A stretch of 64,000 nucleotides of DNA, from positions 275,001-339,000 of the forward strand of contig JABMCL010000598.1 in assembly GCA_018857735.1 (NCBI GenBank), written 5' to 3'. The notes below the pieces were generated by a model. The model made no database searches, was not told the origin of the DNA, and was given only the letters and a program-made list of their open reading frames with translations. Origin of the DNA: Alviniconcha marisindica. Taxonomy: Eukaryota > Mollusca > Gastropoda > Provannidae. Within the stretch, counting starts at the first letter, position 1. Each line of letters opens with the position of its first letter. Below are positions 40,701 to 52,874 of this stretch, one piece after another. A program made the position numbers and the translations under genes.

Positions 40701-43700
40701 ATTACAATGTGCCAAAGATGCTAAAATATATATTTTCATTTTGTTCAATCTTTTATCTTTGGTGGTAACATCATAAAATCAGTTATAACTATAGTCATGT
40801 AAAGAGATGTAGCCATGATTCTGGTACCTACACATTTGGCATCAATCAGAGAATGCATATATATATATTTAATATATACAAGTGTGTGTGTGTAATTTAA
40901 AAAAAGTATGAGGTAATATTTATATATTATATGTAAGCATGTTTACATGAGAAAAAAAGCTGAAGTCATGTAGTCTTAAATGGCATGATCATTATTAAAT
41001 CAATCATAACTCTAGCATAGGAAAAGAAACAGAACTGCGGTTGTGATACGTACAGACTCAGCATTAGTCAGAGAATGCAGAGTGACAGCCTGAAGAAGAA
41101 TGAGATAACATTCAATAATGATCAAGTAAAGTTTTACAGGTAGGGACAATAATCAGGTGTGGGTGTTAATGTGTGTATCTTTGTCTTTTGTAAGCGCTCT
41201 GGGCTCTTACGAGATGGGGTCCATACATTACATTTAAAAAAAAAAAAAAGTAGCCATTTTTTATGAATGGCAGGGAGCTTCAGTGTGTAGAGGTAGAAAA
41301 AGAACTGGGAGTTTTGTTGATATGGACCGAAAATTTGAGCAGCATATAAATGAGACTGTCAAAAAAAATAAAAAAAATAGCAGGCATGATCACAGAACAG
41401 ATTTAATATCAAATCAAACTGGTACCACTTTTTATATCCTTAGTGAGACCAGTCTTAGGATATGGTAATGTTGTGTGAGCACCAGGTATAAGATTTTTTT
41501 TAATATCCGGTATTAAAATTTTGCAGTCACTTTACCAAACATACTACAGACATAAACAACCTGGAGTATGAAGAAAGATTGATGGTACTGGACTTAAAGG
41601 CATGGAATACAGTAGAGCATGAGGTGATACGAATGAAACTTTTAAAATTATATAAGGTTTCTATGAACTTCCTTGTTCAAGCTGAATGAATCTGCTAGAA
41701 CAAGAGGATGCCCTGTCAAACAATGCACGAAGACGGTTCTTACTTTTTTAAAATTAAAAACAACAACCTATTACGAACAGATATAAACAACTGGAACAAC
41801 TTGCCATCCAACATTGTATTAGCAGGAACACAAAACTTCAAAACTCTTGATAAACATTGGGAACAAAATAGCAGATGGTAAGCAGGCATGCCCCTGGAGC
41901 CAGCCCCGGGATTTCCTCTTTTTTACACCACCAGTTCCCACCCCAGGCACAGTGAAGACTGGTTTATCAGGCTTTTGGTGCACAGTGAAGACTGGTTTAT
42001 CAGGCTTTTGGTGCACAGTGAAGACTGGTTTATCAGGCTGTTGGTGCACAGTGAAGACTGGGTTGTCAGGATTTGGTGCACAATGAAGACTGGTTTATCA
42101 GGCTTTTGGTGCACAGTGAAGACTGGTTTATCAGGCTTTTGGTGTACAGTGAAGACTGGGTTGTCAGGATTTGGTGCACAGTGCAGACTGGGTTGTCAGG
42201 ATTTGGTGCACAGTGAAGACTGGGTTGTCAGGATTTGGTGCACAGTGGAAGACTGGGTTGTCAGGATTTGGTGCACAGTGAAGACTGGGTTGTTAGGCTT
42301 TTGGTGCACAGTGCAGACTGGGTTGTCAGGATTTTGGTGTACAGTGCAGGCTTTTGGTGCTCAGTGAAGACTGGGTTGTCAGGCTTTTGGTGTACAGTGA
42401 AGACTGGGTTGTCAGGCTTTTGGTGTACAGTGAAGACTGGGTTGTCAGGCTTTTGGTGTACAGTGAAGACTGGGTTGTCAGGCTTTTGGTGTACAGTGGA
42501 AGACTGGGTTGTCAGGCTTTTGGTGTACAGTTAAGACTGGGTTGTCAGGCGTGGGCACACATTGAAGACTGGGTTATCAGGCGTTGGCACACATTGAAGA
42601 TGTGGTTATCAGGCTTTGCCGAACACTGGAGATGTTTGGCTGATTTTCCATAGCTGATGATGTTGCAGTAACCCCTTGGTGTGGCCTCTGGCCATTACAA
42701 CTCCATTATTTTTAATGCTTGTTTCATGCAGGCACTCAAGTGGGTAGTCCTATGCCCCCTCGACCTCCGTCAAGCCAACTTGAGGGCCAAGGACACAGCA
42801 GTCATTCACCAATGGCTACACAAGGTAATTTTGGCATCCTTATAGGTTTCATTTTGAGTAATTTTACACACGAAAATCAGTTCTGTGTGGCGCAAGGGAA
42901 GGGACATAACTATGTTCTCACTGAGAATCGTTTTGGGGCTGTAAGTAGTCTCCCCTGAAACTGGCTTTGCTTGGCGGTGAACCATCGCCTGGACTAAATA
43001 AAGAAAAGGTGCTGGTACCATTGGTTGTGCACAGTGCTTCAAAGTGAGACTGATGGTATGCAGAAGGCAGTCTCTGGTAAGACTAGCTGTGATGACAGAT
43101 CACCCATAGATTTGTCATTGATACTTCACAAAAATGGCTCTTTAAGTATGTTGCCTTTTCTGCCAGGAGGGTTGCCTAAGACCACAGTAGGTAGTGGGGA
43201 GACTGACACTTATCCCCCCCCCCCCCCCCCCCCCCACAAAAACAACAGCAAAACACCACTACCACCACCCACAACTGCACAAGTACAGTAGGGTTTGTAC
43301 ATGGGTGCTAACTGTTTTCTCCTGTCATGTCAGCGATTTGTGTGTGGATCAGAGGTCACAGGTCAGAGGTTACTAGGATTGTTTACCACATGGCTCAGGT
43401 TTTTGTCTACTGCTGTGTTTTTACCAGACTGATTCGTAGGGACCATTTCCACTTTATTTTGCTATGTAAACATTAAAATTATACTTTTCTTTGTAGATTA
43501 GCATCATGTTTGTATGAGATTGAAATTTGGGTTGCTTTTGTTGATATTATTGCTGTTTTAGCTTTACGAGGCAACCCTATTGATTTCATCTGAAATCAAA
43601 ATGGTGGACTGTAGTGCAGCTGAAGTGACCAGCTGCAAGATTGTATGTTTGTTGTCAGTTTGTTGTCAGCATAACAACTACTTCACCAGTATGTTGCAAA

Positions 43701-46700
43701 AGACTAATTTGTAAAGTTTGTCACTGAATGAACCTTCTCAAGTTATTCTTCTGTGTGAAGAGGCAGGGGGGCAGAGTTTCAAAACTGAGCCTTGGCATTT
43801 CTCTGTCCCATGGCCATGGCACTGTCAGTGATGGGTGTGTTTGTCTTTCCCTGTCCCATGGCCATGGCACTGTCAGTGATGGGTGTGTTTGTCTTTCCCT
43901 GTCCCATGGCCATGGCACTGTCAGTGATGGATGTGTTTGTCTTTCCCTGTCCCATGGCCGTGGCACTGTCAGTGATGGGTGGGTTTGTCTTTCCCTGTCC
44001 CATGGCCACGGCACTGTCAGTGATGGGTGGGTTTGTTTGTCCTTGTCCCATGGCCAGGGCACTGTCAGTGATGGGTGGGTTTGTCCTTGTCCCATGGCCA
44101 CGGCACTGTCAGTGATGGGTGTGTTTGTCCTTGTCCCATGGCCACGGCACTGTCAGTGATGGGTGTGTTTGTCCTTGTCCCATGGCCACGGCACTGTCAG
44201 TGATGGGTGTGTTTTTCCCTGTCCCATGACCACGGCACTGTCAGTGATGGGTGTGTTTGTTTGTCCCTGTCCACGGCACTGTCAGTGATGGGTGGGTTTG
44301 TTTGTCCCTGTCCACGGCACTGTCAGTGATGGGTGGGTTTGTTTGTCCCTGTCCGTGGCACTGTCAGTGATGGGTGGGTTTGTTTGTCCCTGTCCACGGC
44401 ACTGTCAGTGATGGGTGGGTTTGTTTGTCCCTGTCCGTGGCACTGTCAGTGATGGGTGGGTTTGTTTGTCCCTGTCCACGGCACTGTCAGTGATGGGTGG
44501 GTTTGTTTGTCCCTGTCCGTGGCACTGTCAGTGATGGGCGTGTTTGTTTTCCCTGTCCCATGGCCATGGCACTGTCAGTTATGGGTGTGTTTGTCCCTGT
44601 CCATGGCACTGTCAGTGATGGGTGTGTTTGTTTTTCCAGCAGGATTTAACCAGCAAATGATGCCCCCACCCATGTCTGGTCAGATGGGCTACCCTGCTGG
44701 GGCTGGTGGCAAGATGGGTGGGCCCGCTGGTATGGCCAGTGGTCAGATGCCACCCCACTTCTCCCAGTACAACTCCCAGTACCCACAAGGAGGTTGGTGG
44801 ACAAAGAACATTGACATTTCTCTGTGTGGATGGTGTTGTTTCTGTGTTGACCTCTGAAGTTGTCCCCTTGAAAAGTTTAACTGTAGATTTAAAAGCAAAC
44901 AACATAACGGTAATCATTGTGCATATACAGAACTGTATTTCATGGTCTGCGGAATATTTTAGTGTGACATTAAATAAAAGTTGGGATGCCTCTGCCACTT
45001 TAAAGGAGTTGACCTTCTCAAAACCTGTTTAATCCTGCAGATAGAAGAGCTCAGAATAAAATGTTCAGAATAAATATTTATCATACAATTTCCCTTTGAT
45101 TTGGTATTTACTTAATAATAATAATGGAAATTTGTAAAGCGCCTACCCTGCGGCTCGAAGTGCTGAACAAGTATAGTATAACACACATAATGTACATTGA
45201 GATGGAAAATGTTAATAAAAAAAATAAAAAAAGCTAACACTTAATGTGGACAATGGTTCAAGTGTAATTATGCACATGCACACACACATGCAAGATTTTT
45301 TATATATTTTTTTAAATAATAATAACTAATGGGATGGTGTGTAAAAAGGCACTGTCAAGTGAAGTGTGATAGTGGGCCTCTTGAATATGCCAGTCTCTAT
45401 TTATCAGGGCAATGTTAGTGTGCATCATGTGTGCCAGGTCGTCAGCTGCACTGAGATTTGTTTTCTCTTTAAATTCAGTACGACTTCAGTAGGGCATTTT
45501 AAAGCTAAATGCATGGGTGTAGCTTGAGGGGAAGAATTCAGAATTTCTGAAATATTGATCATATCCTGACTGCAAAATCTTGAGGAAAAGAATCATTGTG
45601 CATATAACACTAAATATTTGCAACTGAATTTTCGTCAGAATAATCAAGTTACTATTTTAGTTGCTTTTTGGTAAGGGTTTCATTCCTTTGAAAAACAAAA
45701 ACAATTGTCACTGTCTCTTTTCCTGTTTCCAAGATGTCCCATTTTAAAGATCTGCATACCAATTATACATTGCCCAGTAGATCTTCATAAAAGCTGGTCT
45801 GAGCACATGGTAAGTGTACTTGAGCATTGCATCGCAGCTGCCCAGCCGTTAAGGAGGTGTTGGTAAGACAACCAGTGTGGGCTAGGCCAGGTGTGGGATG
45901 GGGAAATAGTGACAACAACCTTAAGCAGAAAAGACAAAAACTGGTCACCCCAACTGGTGTTGGTATGATCTATGGAAAACAAAACATGCCAATGTCTGAA
46001 TCTAACTCTTATGTTTCAACTCTACTGAAAACTGTGTTTTTCAACACGTGGTGATTTTTGACTTGCGCAAATGTCACTGCTGTGTACTTGTAATTTGTTT
46101 TGTAAGTTTTGTGTGAAATGTTGTTGGCACTGGGTCTGTCGATTGCACTGCCCTATATGTTCAGGCCTTTGACCATGAGAACAGCATTTTGTGTGTATCA
46201 CGTTGCCATGTGCGTTACACATGTGCATGGCTCATTAGCCATATGATCTAGGTTTTTAAAATATATTTTTATACAAGGTCAAAGCTGCCTAATACATGCA
46301 CACAAAGGTTTTGCTGTCTGATGGAGCAGTGATACACACCAGTCCCTTGATTGTAAATACAGTGAAATTTATATTCAGCCAAAATCATCACCTTCACACA
46401 GTGGGTTTTGGATTTCTGGTGCAGCTTTGCAAAATGATTGGGGCTTGTTTAAAAAAAAAAAAAAAAAAATCTTATCCGTCACTGTTAAACTGATTGGCTA
46501 GTTGAAATAGTGATGGTTTTATTACTATATCCATCTGCATACATGTTAATGGACTTCTGTTAATGCTTTGACCAGTGATGAGGGATCACATTAACATCTG
46601 TTTTATGTGTGTTTTACACAGTTCTGAATGCCACGTATGCATATTCTTTTTTTTAGATTGTGACGTGTAATGCATGCACAAAAGTCAAAGGGTTAGTTTT

Positions 46701-49700
46701 CTGACTAGCCACTGGCATGAATACGCATGCACACTCGCAAACAGTCACACCACTGAGTGATCTTTTCAGTACTTTAGAGCTTGAAAAATGGTGTTAAAAA
46801 TACAGTACACAACTTCAAACCCAAAGGTCTTTCACAACAGTCGTGTTGAGGCCAAACAACCTGACTTTGAAGAATTGAATAAAAACAACTTGCCACAGAT
46901 TAACTCCAGGTTTGGCAAGAATTGATCAGTAATAGTCATGCTTAGCTACCAAATGCTTTGCTTTGAGTCATCTAAACAGCTAAATTCAGCAAAAAAACAC
47001 CAGCCTTCACTATCCACAGTAACAGTGATTCGTCGTCATTTAAAGTGCATCATGGTAGTGGACTTACCCATTTAATTTTGAAAACTTTGCTTCTGAGTCA
47101 AAGCATACCATTACTGTTCGCATTTCACACAAATTGCTGTGAGGGGTCCCTTGTTTTGATTGGCTGAATTAAAGAGGACAGGGCTTTTTGATTGGCTGAA
47201 TTAAAGAGGACAGGGCTTGAGTATATTAACCTTGAACATCATTCCAGCCGGTACGCCTTATAATTTTTTTTTTGTGGTGGAACTATGCTGCTGTTATGAA
47301 TATTTTTCTTGGTAAACCTATACTGCTGTAATCAATATTTTTTTGTGGTGGAACTATGCTGCTGTTTTTGATAATTTTATGGAACTGTGCTGCTATTGTT
47401 GAGCCCCAGTAGGTCAGTGAGCTAGACTGATAGCAGGGGTCAGTAAACTTGCATGTCTTCAGTCTCCCATTCAGGCTGATTTCAACAGGTACCCATCCCA
47501 AATAATACAAGAATCAGTAGTCACCCGCAAAAGGAAAGAGTTGACTTTATTTTTATTTGGTTCAAAACAAAACATGCCAAGACAGCTGAGCACAGCAACC
47601 TATAAAACAAGCTGAAGAATAGTTGGTGTTTACGCATGTCAGTGGTAGCATGCAGACTTGTCTGCCACTAATAGGTGAACTATCTGCTGTTCGAAAGGTG
47701 GTAAGTGTTCACCGTTTGTTAGTTTTGAAAAGCTGGTAAACTTCCTTGGGATCAGGTTGAGCATCTCACATGCACATGCGAAATACCTAATTGTATGTTT
47801 TCGTTCGAATTTGGATCATTTAGTAGTTTGACAGAACTTGTTTTGAGAAGGCTACTTCCTTTAAGATGTCCTACTTTATGTCTGTTGTTGGATATTTACT
47901 CTTTGTTAACACAAAAATGATAAATGATGGTAGTGGAATAAGTGAGCGTTGTGGGCTAACCTCAGGTATTTTGTGTTGTGCTGCCAAGGCCTACCTCACT
48001 TGTGTGTGTCCCTTGGATGGCTCACAGGCTGTCAGGCAGGGAGACAGGAGAGCGTTCGTGTTCTCAGAAGGTAGCCATGCAGGCAGTGGAACCTCAAGGA
48101 TCCAGACACTGGCAGTCCAGAACAGTTCAACTATAACAGCTTTTCTAAATGTTGCTCATTTTTATTGTTAACTTGGAAACATTTCTCATCCAGATCAGGC
48201 ACCAAACCACAGTTTTATTCTTGACGGTCCAGAAAAATGAGCTAGCTCTCCTAGTCTTTTTTTAATTTTAAAAACAGACCCCACAAAAGGAAAACTGCTG
48301 AAGATGTGTTTGTAATAGTGTTACTAATGGCCTTAATGGATTTGTAAGATGACTGGGCTTGTTAATTCAGTGGCATTGCTTTTGAGTGTAATACGTGTAT
48401 ATCACAGTTAGAATTCTGTACATGTTGATGTTCAGATAGATGGCAAATAAAAAGAAACCTGATTCGTCTATCCAGAAAGCTTGTCGGTGCATTGCTTGTT
48501 AATCCAGTGTGTCAGGATTAAGAGGATCCACTGTCTTTTTTTATACTTAGGAACCCCGTCCATCTCTGTTGACATTGTAACCGCTTGGCATTAAGTTGAC
48601 GGTGCAATGAACCGCTTGTTGACAGGTAACTTTAGCCGACAGCAGGGCATGGGGGGCATGCAAGGAGGGGCGGGGCCTGGCGCCATGCCTGGGGGAAACT
48701 ACCCGCAAGCCATGTACAACGGCCCTGGCACCCAGATGCCGCCTGGCACACCCAACATGTACAACATGATGAACCGTGGCATGCAGAGCTACAATACGCC
48801 ATATGGTCCCGGCACGGGCATGCCCATGAACAGTCAGTATGGCAGCTTCAACAGCCACATGGGGCCTGGCCAAGGTCCGGGTCCAGGGCCTGGACCTGGG
48901 TCAGGCCCAGGCCCGGGTCAGTCCAGCTCCGGGTCTATGCCGATGCCAGGTGCCATGATGGGGGCCCAGGGGGGCATGACCGCCATGGGCCAGCAGAGCA
49001 TGGCCATGCAGCAAGGAGGCTCCATGATGCCAGGCAGCAAAGGCGCTCAGGCTGCTGCTCAAGCTGCCCTGATGGCTGCCGCCAACTCTGCAGGGGCGCG
49101 GATGCCTGGTCGCGCCATGGCAGGCTCCCCGCGGATGATGGGGCCTCAGGGGAGCGGAGCGTCCTCACCGGGCATGATGAACCACGTGGTGGGAAACCTC
49201 GGCAACCCCAGCCTCAACAGCATGTCCAATCAGATTCAGCAGATCACCTCCAACAGCGTCACTGTGCCTAGCAAGCCATCCAGCCCTGCTGGAAGCACCT
49301 CCCACGCTCCCAGCTCTGCGGCAGGAACCCCCACCCCTGCGGACAGCGCCCCTTCCAACAGCAACGGCGTTTCCCACAGTGGCAATAATCACAGTGGTGG
49401 TGACACGGCCAACCTTATGTCCCCGTTGTCAGGGTCCGACACGCAGGAATCGTCGCGGCCAAGCTCAACAGCCACTCCGGGGCAGACAGCAGACACAGCC
49501 AACTCAGCATCAGACACTGCCGGCTCGGACGGTTCAGGCAGCATGCCCAGCAGCGATTCAACATCGGTGGACAGTGGTTTTCACTCTGCCGCTGACCACA
49601 GTGAGAAGCCTCCCTCGGAGTCCACCCCCACCCACTCTTCATCCCCCTCCAATTCCAACCCTCCTCCCTCGACAAATGGGCCGTGCGAGGATCGAGCTAG

Positions 49701-52700
49701 TCAAGATGCTGAGAGCAGGTCGAGGAGGAGCCGGATGGACAGCAGCACCTCTTCCATCTCCACCAGCGTACAGACCTCCAGCACAACTACAGCAGTCACA
49801 TCAGGTGAGGGAGCCTGCCACCACCTGGGCTTGCTGGGGGGGTCCTCCAGCTTATGGTTAGCTAGCAAACACCTCACTGACCTCTGCCCTGCTGTGCTTA
49901 TAGTAGCAAAGTGGCTTTTGCAGGGCGCATCTGCTCTGGATTGAAGTAAGGGTGTGGGTGATGGCAACTTGGGGTGTTGAATAAAGAGAAGAAAAGGAAG
50001 AAATGGTGTTGGGCAAAGAGAAGAAGAAAAAGGAGAAGGGTTTTGGGGTTTTGAACAAAGAGAAGAAAAGGAAGAAAGGGTGTTGGGCAAAGAGAAGAAG
50101 AAAAAGGTTTGGGGGTGTTGAACAAAAAGAAGAAAAAGGAGAAAGGTTTTTGGGGTTTTGAACAAAGAGAAGAAAAACAAAAAAGGTTTGGGGGTGTTGA
50201 AAAAGAGTAGAAGAAAAAGGAGAAAGGTTTGTGGGTGTTGAACAAAGAGAAGATGAAAAAGGAGACAGGTTTGGGGGTGTGGAGAGGCCACTGGATTGGG
50301 CAGGTCCTGCAGCACCCCAAGCAAAGAAGTATCCATTGAAAAAATGACCCGCAGCAGCTTTCCAGTCAGCTTATAATGTAGCCTGTTTAAAAGCAACGCT
50401 TGAAAGTGTGGAAATGTGGCTGCCATTTTGTTTTGGGAAGCAGCATTTTTCAAAGATAAACAATGTAGCAGATGATAACCGTCTAACCCAGTTCTCACCA
50501 GCCACTGGACTTAGTAACAAAATGAAGTTGAAGCTGCTGCCATTTTCCTTCCCTAATAGTTGGTAAGAATGTGCATTTTGTTTTCATTTTCATAATTGTC
50601 CACCTTTGAGTAACTGCTGCTATGCATTGACAGTTTGACCAGGCCTATAGTGTCGTTCCCAATCCCATTACTGGGGTCGTGTCTTTTGTCAATTGCCCAG
50701 AAAATAGCGCCAGTCAGTTGGCCACGGCGTACAGTTTCTAGTTGAGTGTGATGCTGTGGATGATTAGGGCTCAGAATAATTACACCAGATTTTATTTACC
50801 AGTAAGGCATGGTAGAAAGGAAACAGTATCACTTACACAGTTGCAGTGTGAAAATTATGGTAGATAGAACAACTATAAGAAGCCTGCAGCTAGAAGTATT
50901 TGCCCATTTTCTACATTTGAAAGTATCGCCTTGTAGTCCGAAAATTAGTGTAGGCACAGCAACCATGAGAAGCTAGCAAATGGAAGAATTTGCACATTTT
51001 CTATGTTTTCGGGTCATCTTGCAGCTTTACTCAGTGTTCCCTTTAACCCTGTGAGCACCTGTCTAGCAAAATGAAGGTTGTGTTTTTTATGCAGGTGGCC
51101 TGGCAGAGCAAGACACATGTTAGCAATCGTGCTCCTCTTTTGTTCATGGTGTGCAATGTAGATCAAACCTGCCTGGTCAGTTTTGCCCAAAACTGCAATA
51201 GTTTCTTGATCAGTACGAGAACTTGTGGATTTTCAGCTTTTTGACTGGGTAAATCTAGGATAGTGGAGATTTAGGATCATATATCTATACAAAGATCTGC
51301 TTTTGGGGGTACAGGGGCAGTGCACACATATTGCTAACAAAAATCTTGTGAAACTTGTTCAGATCTCTTTCTTTGGTTATGGAAGGGCAGTAATTCTAGT
51401 ACGCCTCAGTCCTTGAGGCATAATAGCAAGATGAGTGAATTTGTAATGCCCAGTCAACTGCATATGTGAAACCCGGGTGATTTAAGGCTTTACAAGGTGA
51501 GAGGAAAGTGCGTGTTGGAAAGGTTTGCCACAATTAGTTGTTGATGAAGGTCAAAGATGTGTTACTTTTTGCTGGAAGTGCAAGCAGCCCTTTTTGTTTT
51601 GTTTTGTTTTGACTTGCACTTTTCTTGTGTTGCAGCTTTACCGGTGACAGCGGTCACTCAGAGCATCAGCACCCCAGTGAGCAGCGAGACGGAGAGCTCG
51701 GGGAGCCAGACCACCTCCTCCATGGCCATGATGAGTAGCGTTAACAGCAGCAACACTTCCCCTGCCCCCACCTGCAACTCCACCCCCAATGGCCCCCACT
51801 ACCCCCACTCCCACCATGGCATGGGCTACCCAATGGGCTCCCAGGGTCCGGGTCCGGGACCCATGGGCAACTCTCACGTGATGCCCAGTCCCGGCATGCA
51901 CCACCCTTCCATGCACAACAGCATGCCGCCCTACAACATGCCGCCAGGGAGCATGGCCAGCAACATGCCGCCAGGGAGCATGGCCAGCAGCATGCTGCCA
52001 GGGGGCATGCCCAGCAACATGCCACCGGGGGGCATGCCCGGCAACATGCCGCCGGGGGGTATGCCCGGCAGCATGCAGCCGGGGGGCATATCCACCAACA
52101 TGCCACCAGGGGGCATGTCCACCAACATGCCGCCAGGGGGCGTTCTGCCGGGGAACATGGCGCCAACGGGCATGATGAACAGTATGAGCAGCACACCCCA
52201 CGGAGCGGTGCCCAATAATATGCCACCGGGGAGCATGCCAAACAACATGCCATCTGGTGGTATGCCCAACCACATGCCGCCTGGGAGCATGCCAAGCAGC
52301 ATGCCGCCCCGAAGCAGCATAGGGAACAGTGTCAACAGCAACTCAGTGGGACCAATGAACATGCCGCCCCAAAGTAACTGCGCACCACCAATGCCTTCCA
52401 TGCCTGATGAGCCGCCGGAGAAGAAGAAGAAGGTAAAGAGGTCGCATCTAGAGTGACCATCATTTTCTTTTTTGGGCTCTCCTTATCCACTGACAACTTG
52501 TTACGTAGACTTAACTCATCTGACATCTTGCTGCGTCAGCTTTCCTGCCCTTCTTCATTACAGTGACACCTCACCTTTTTCTTTTTATGCCAGAAAAGGA
52601 AGAAGTCATGTTTTCCCAGTGCATATCATGCAGTATTAAAACATCCAGTCATCCTGGTTCTGAGGATGACCGACACTATTTCCAGCCTGTTTTGACACAT

Positions 52701-52830
52701 CATACAAAAATTCATTGGTTTTGAATTCTATCCTCTGATCACCAGAAACCCTTTTCTCATACCTAAGTCATTTCTCTCAGGCAGAAGCTTTGTAGTTTAG
52801 CACCTCTTGTTCTCTGTCTCTCTCTCTCTG

Positions 52831-52874
<44 letters not shown>

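Larger units (their letters stand above)
34731..42731 (+). other. Intron 5 (8.0 kb)
   Basis: Donor GTGAGA, acceptor TTTCATGCAG. It carries four separate tandem arrays (34.86, 36.14, 37.06 and 41.95 kb), a GC-rich block (38.0-38.4 kb) and two LINE remnants (39.15 and 41.28 kb). The stretches 35.7-36.1, 36.5-37.0 and 38.7-39.1 kb show nothing recognisable. Confidence 0.8.

Noticed and set aside
41888..42367. 159-codon frame [11 protein letters not shown] repeat
   Set aside because: Read-through of the 33-bp array in intron 5; no acceptor or donor in phase.
49701..50498. 265-codon minus-strand frame rich in Phe/Leu/Ser
   Set aside because: It runs antisense through the end of exon 8 and the polypurine array; composition is that of translated (CTT)n-like sequence.
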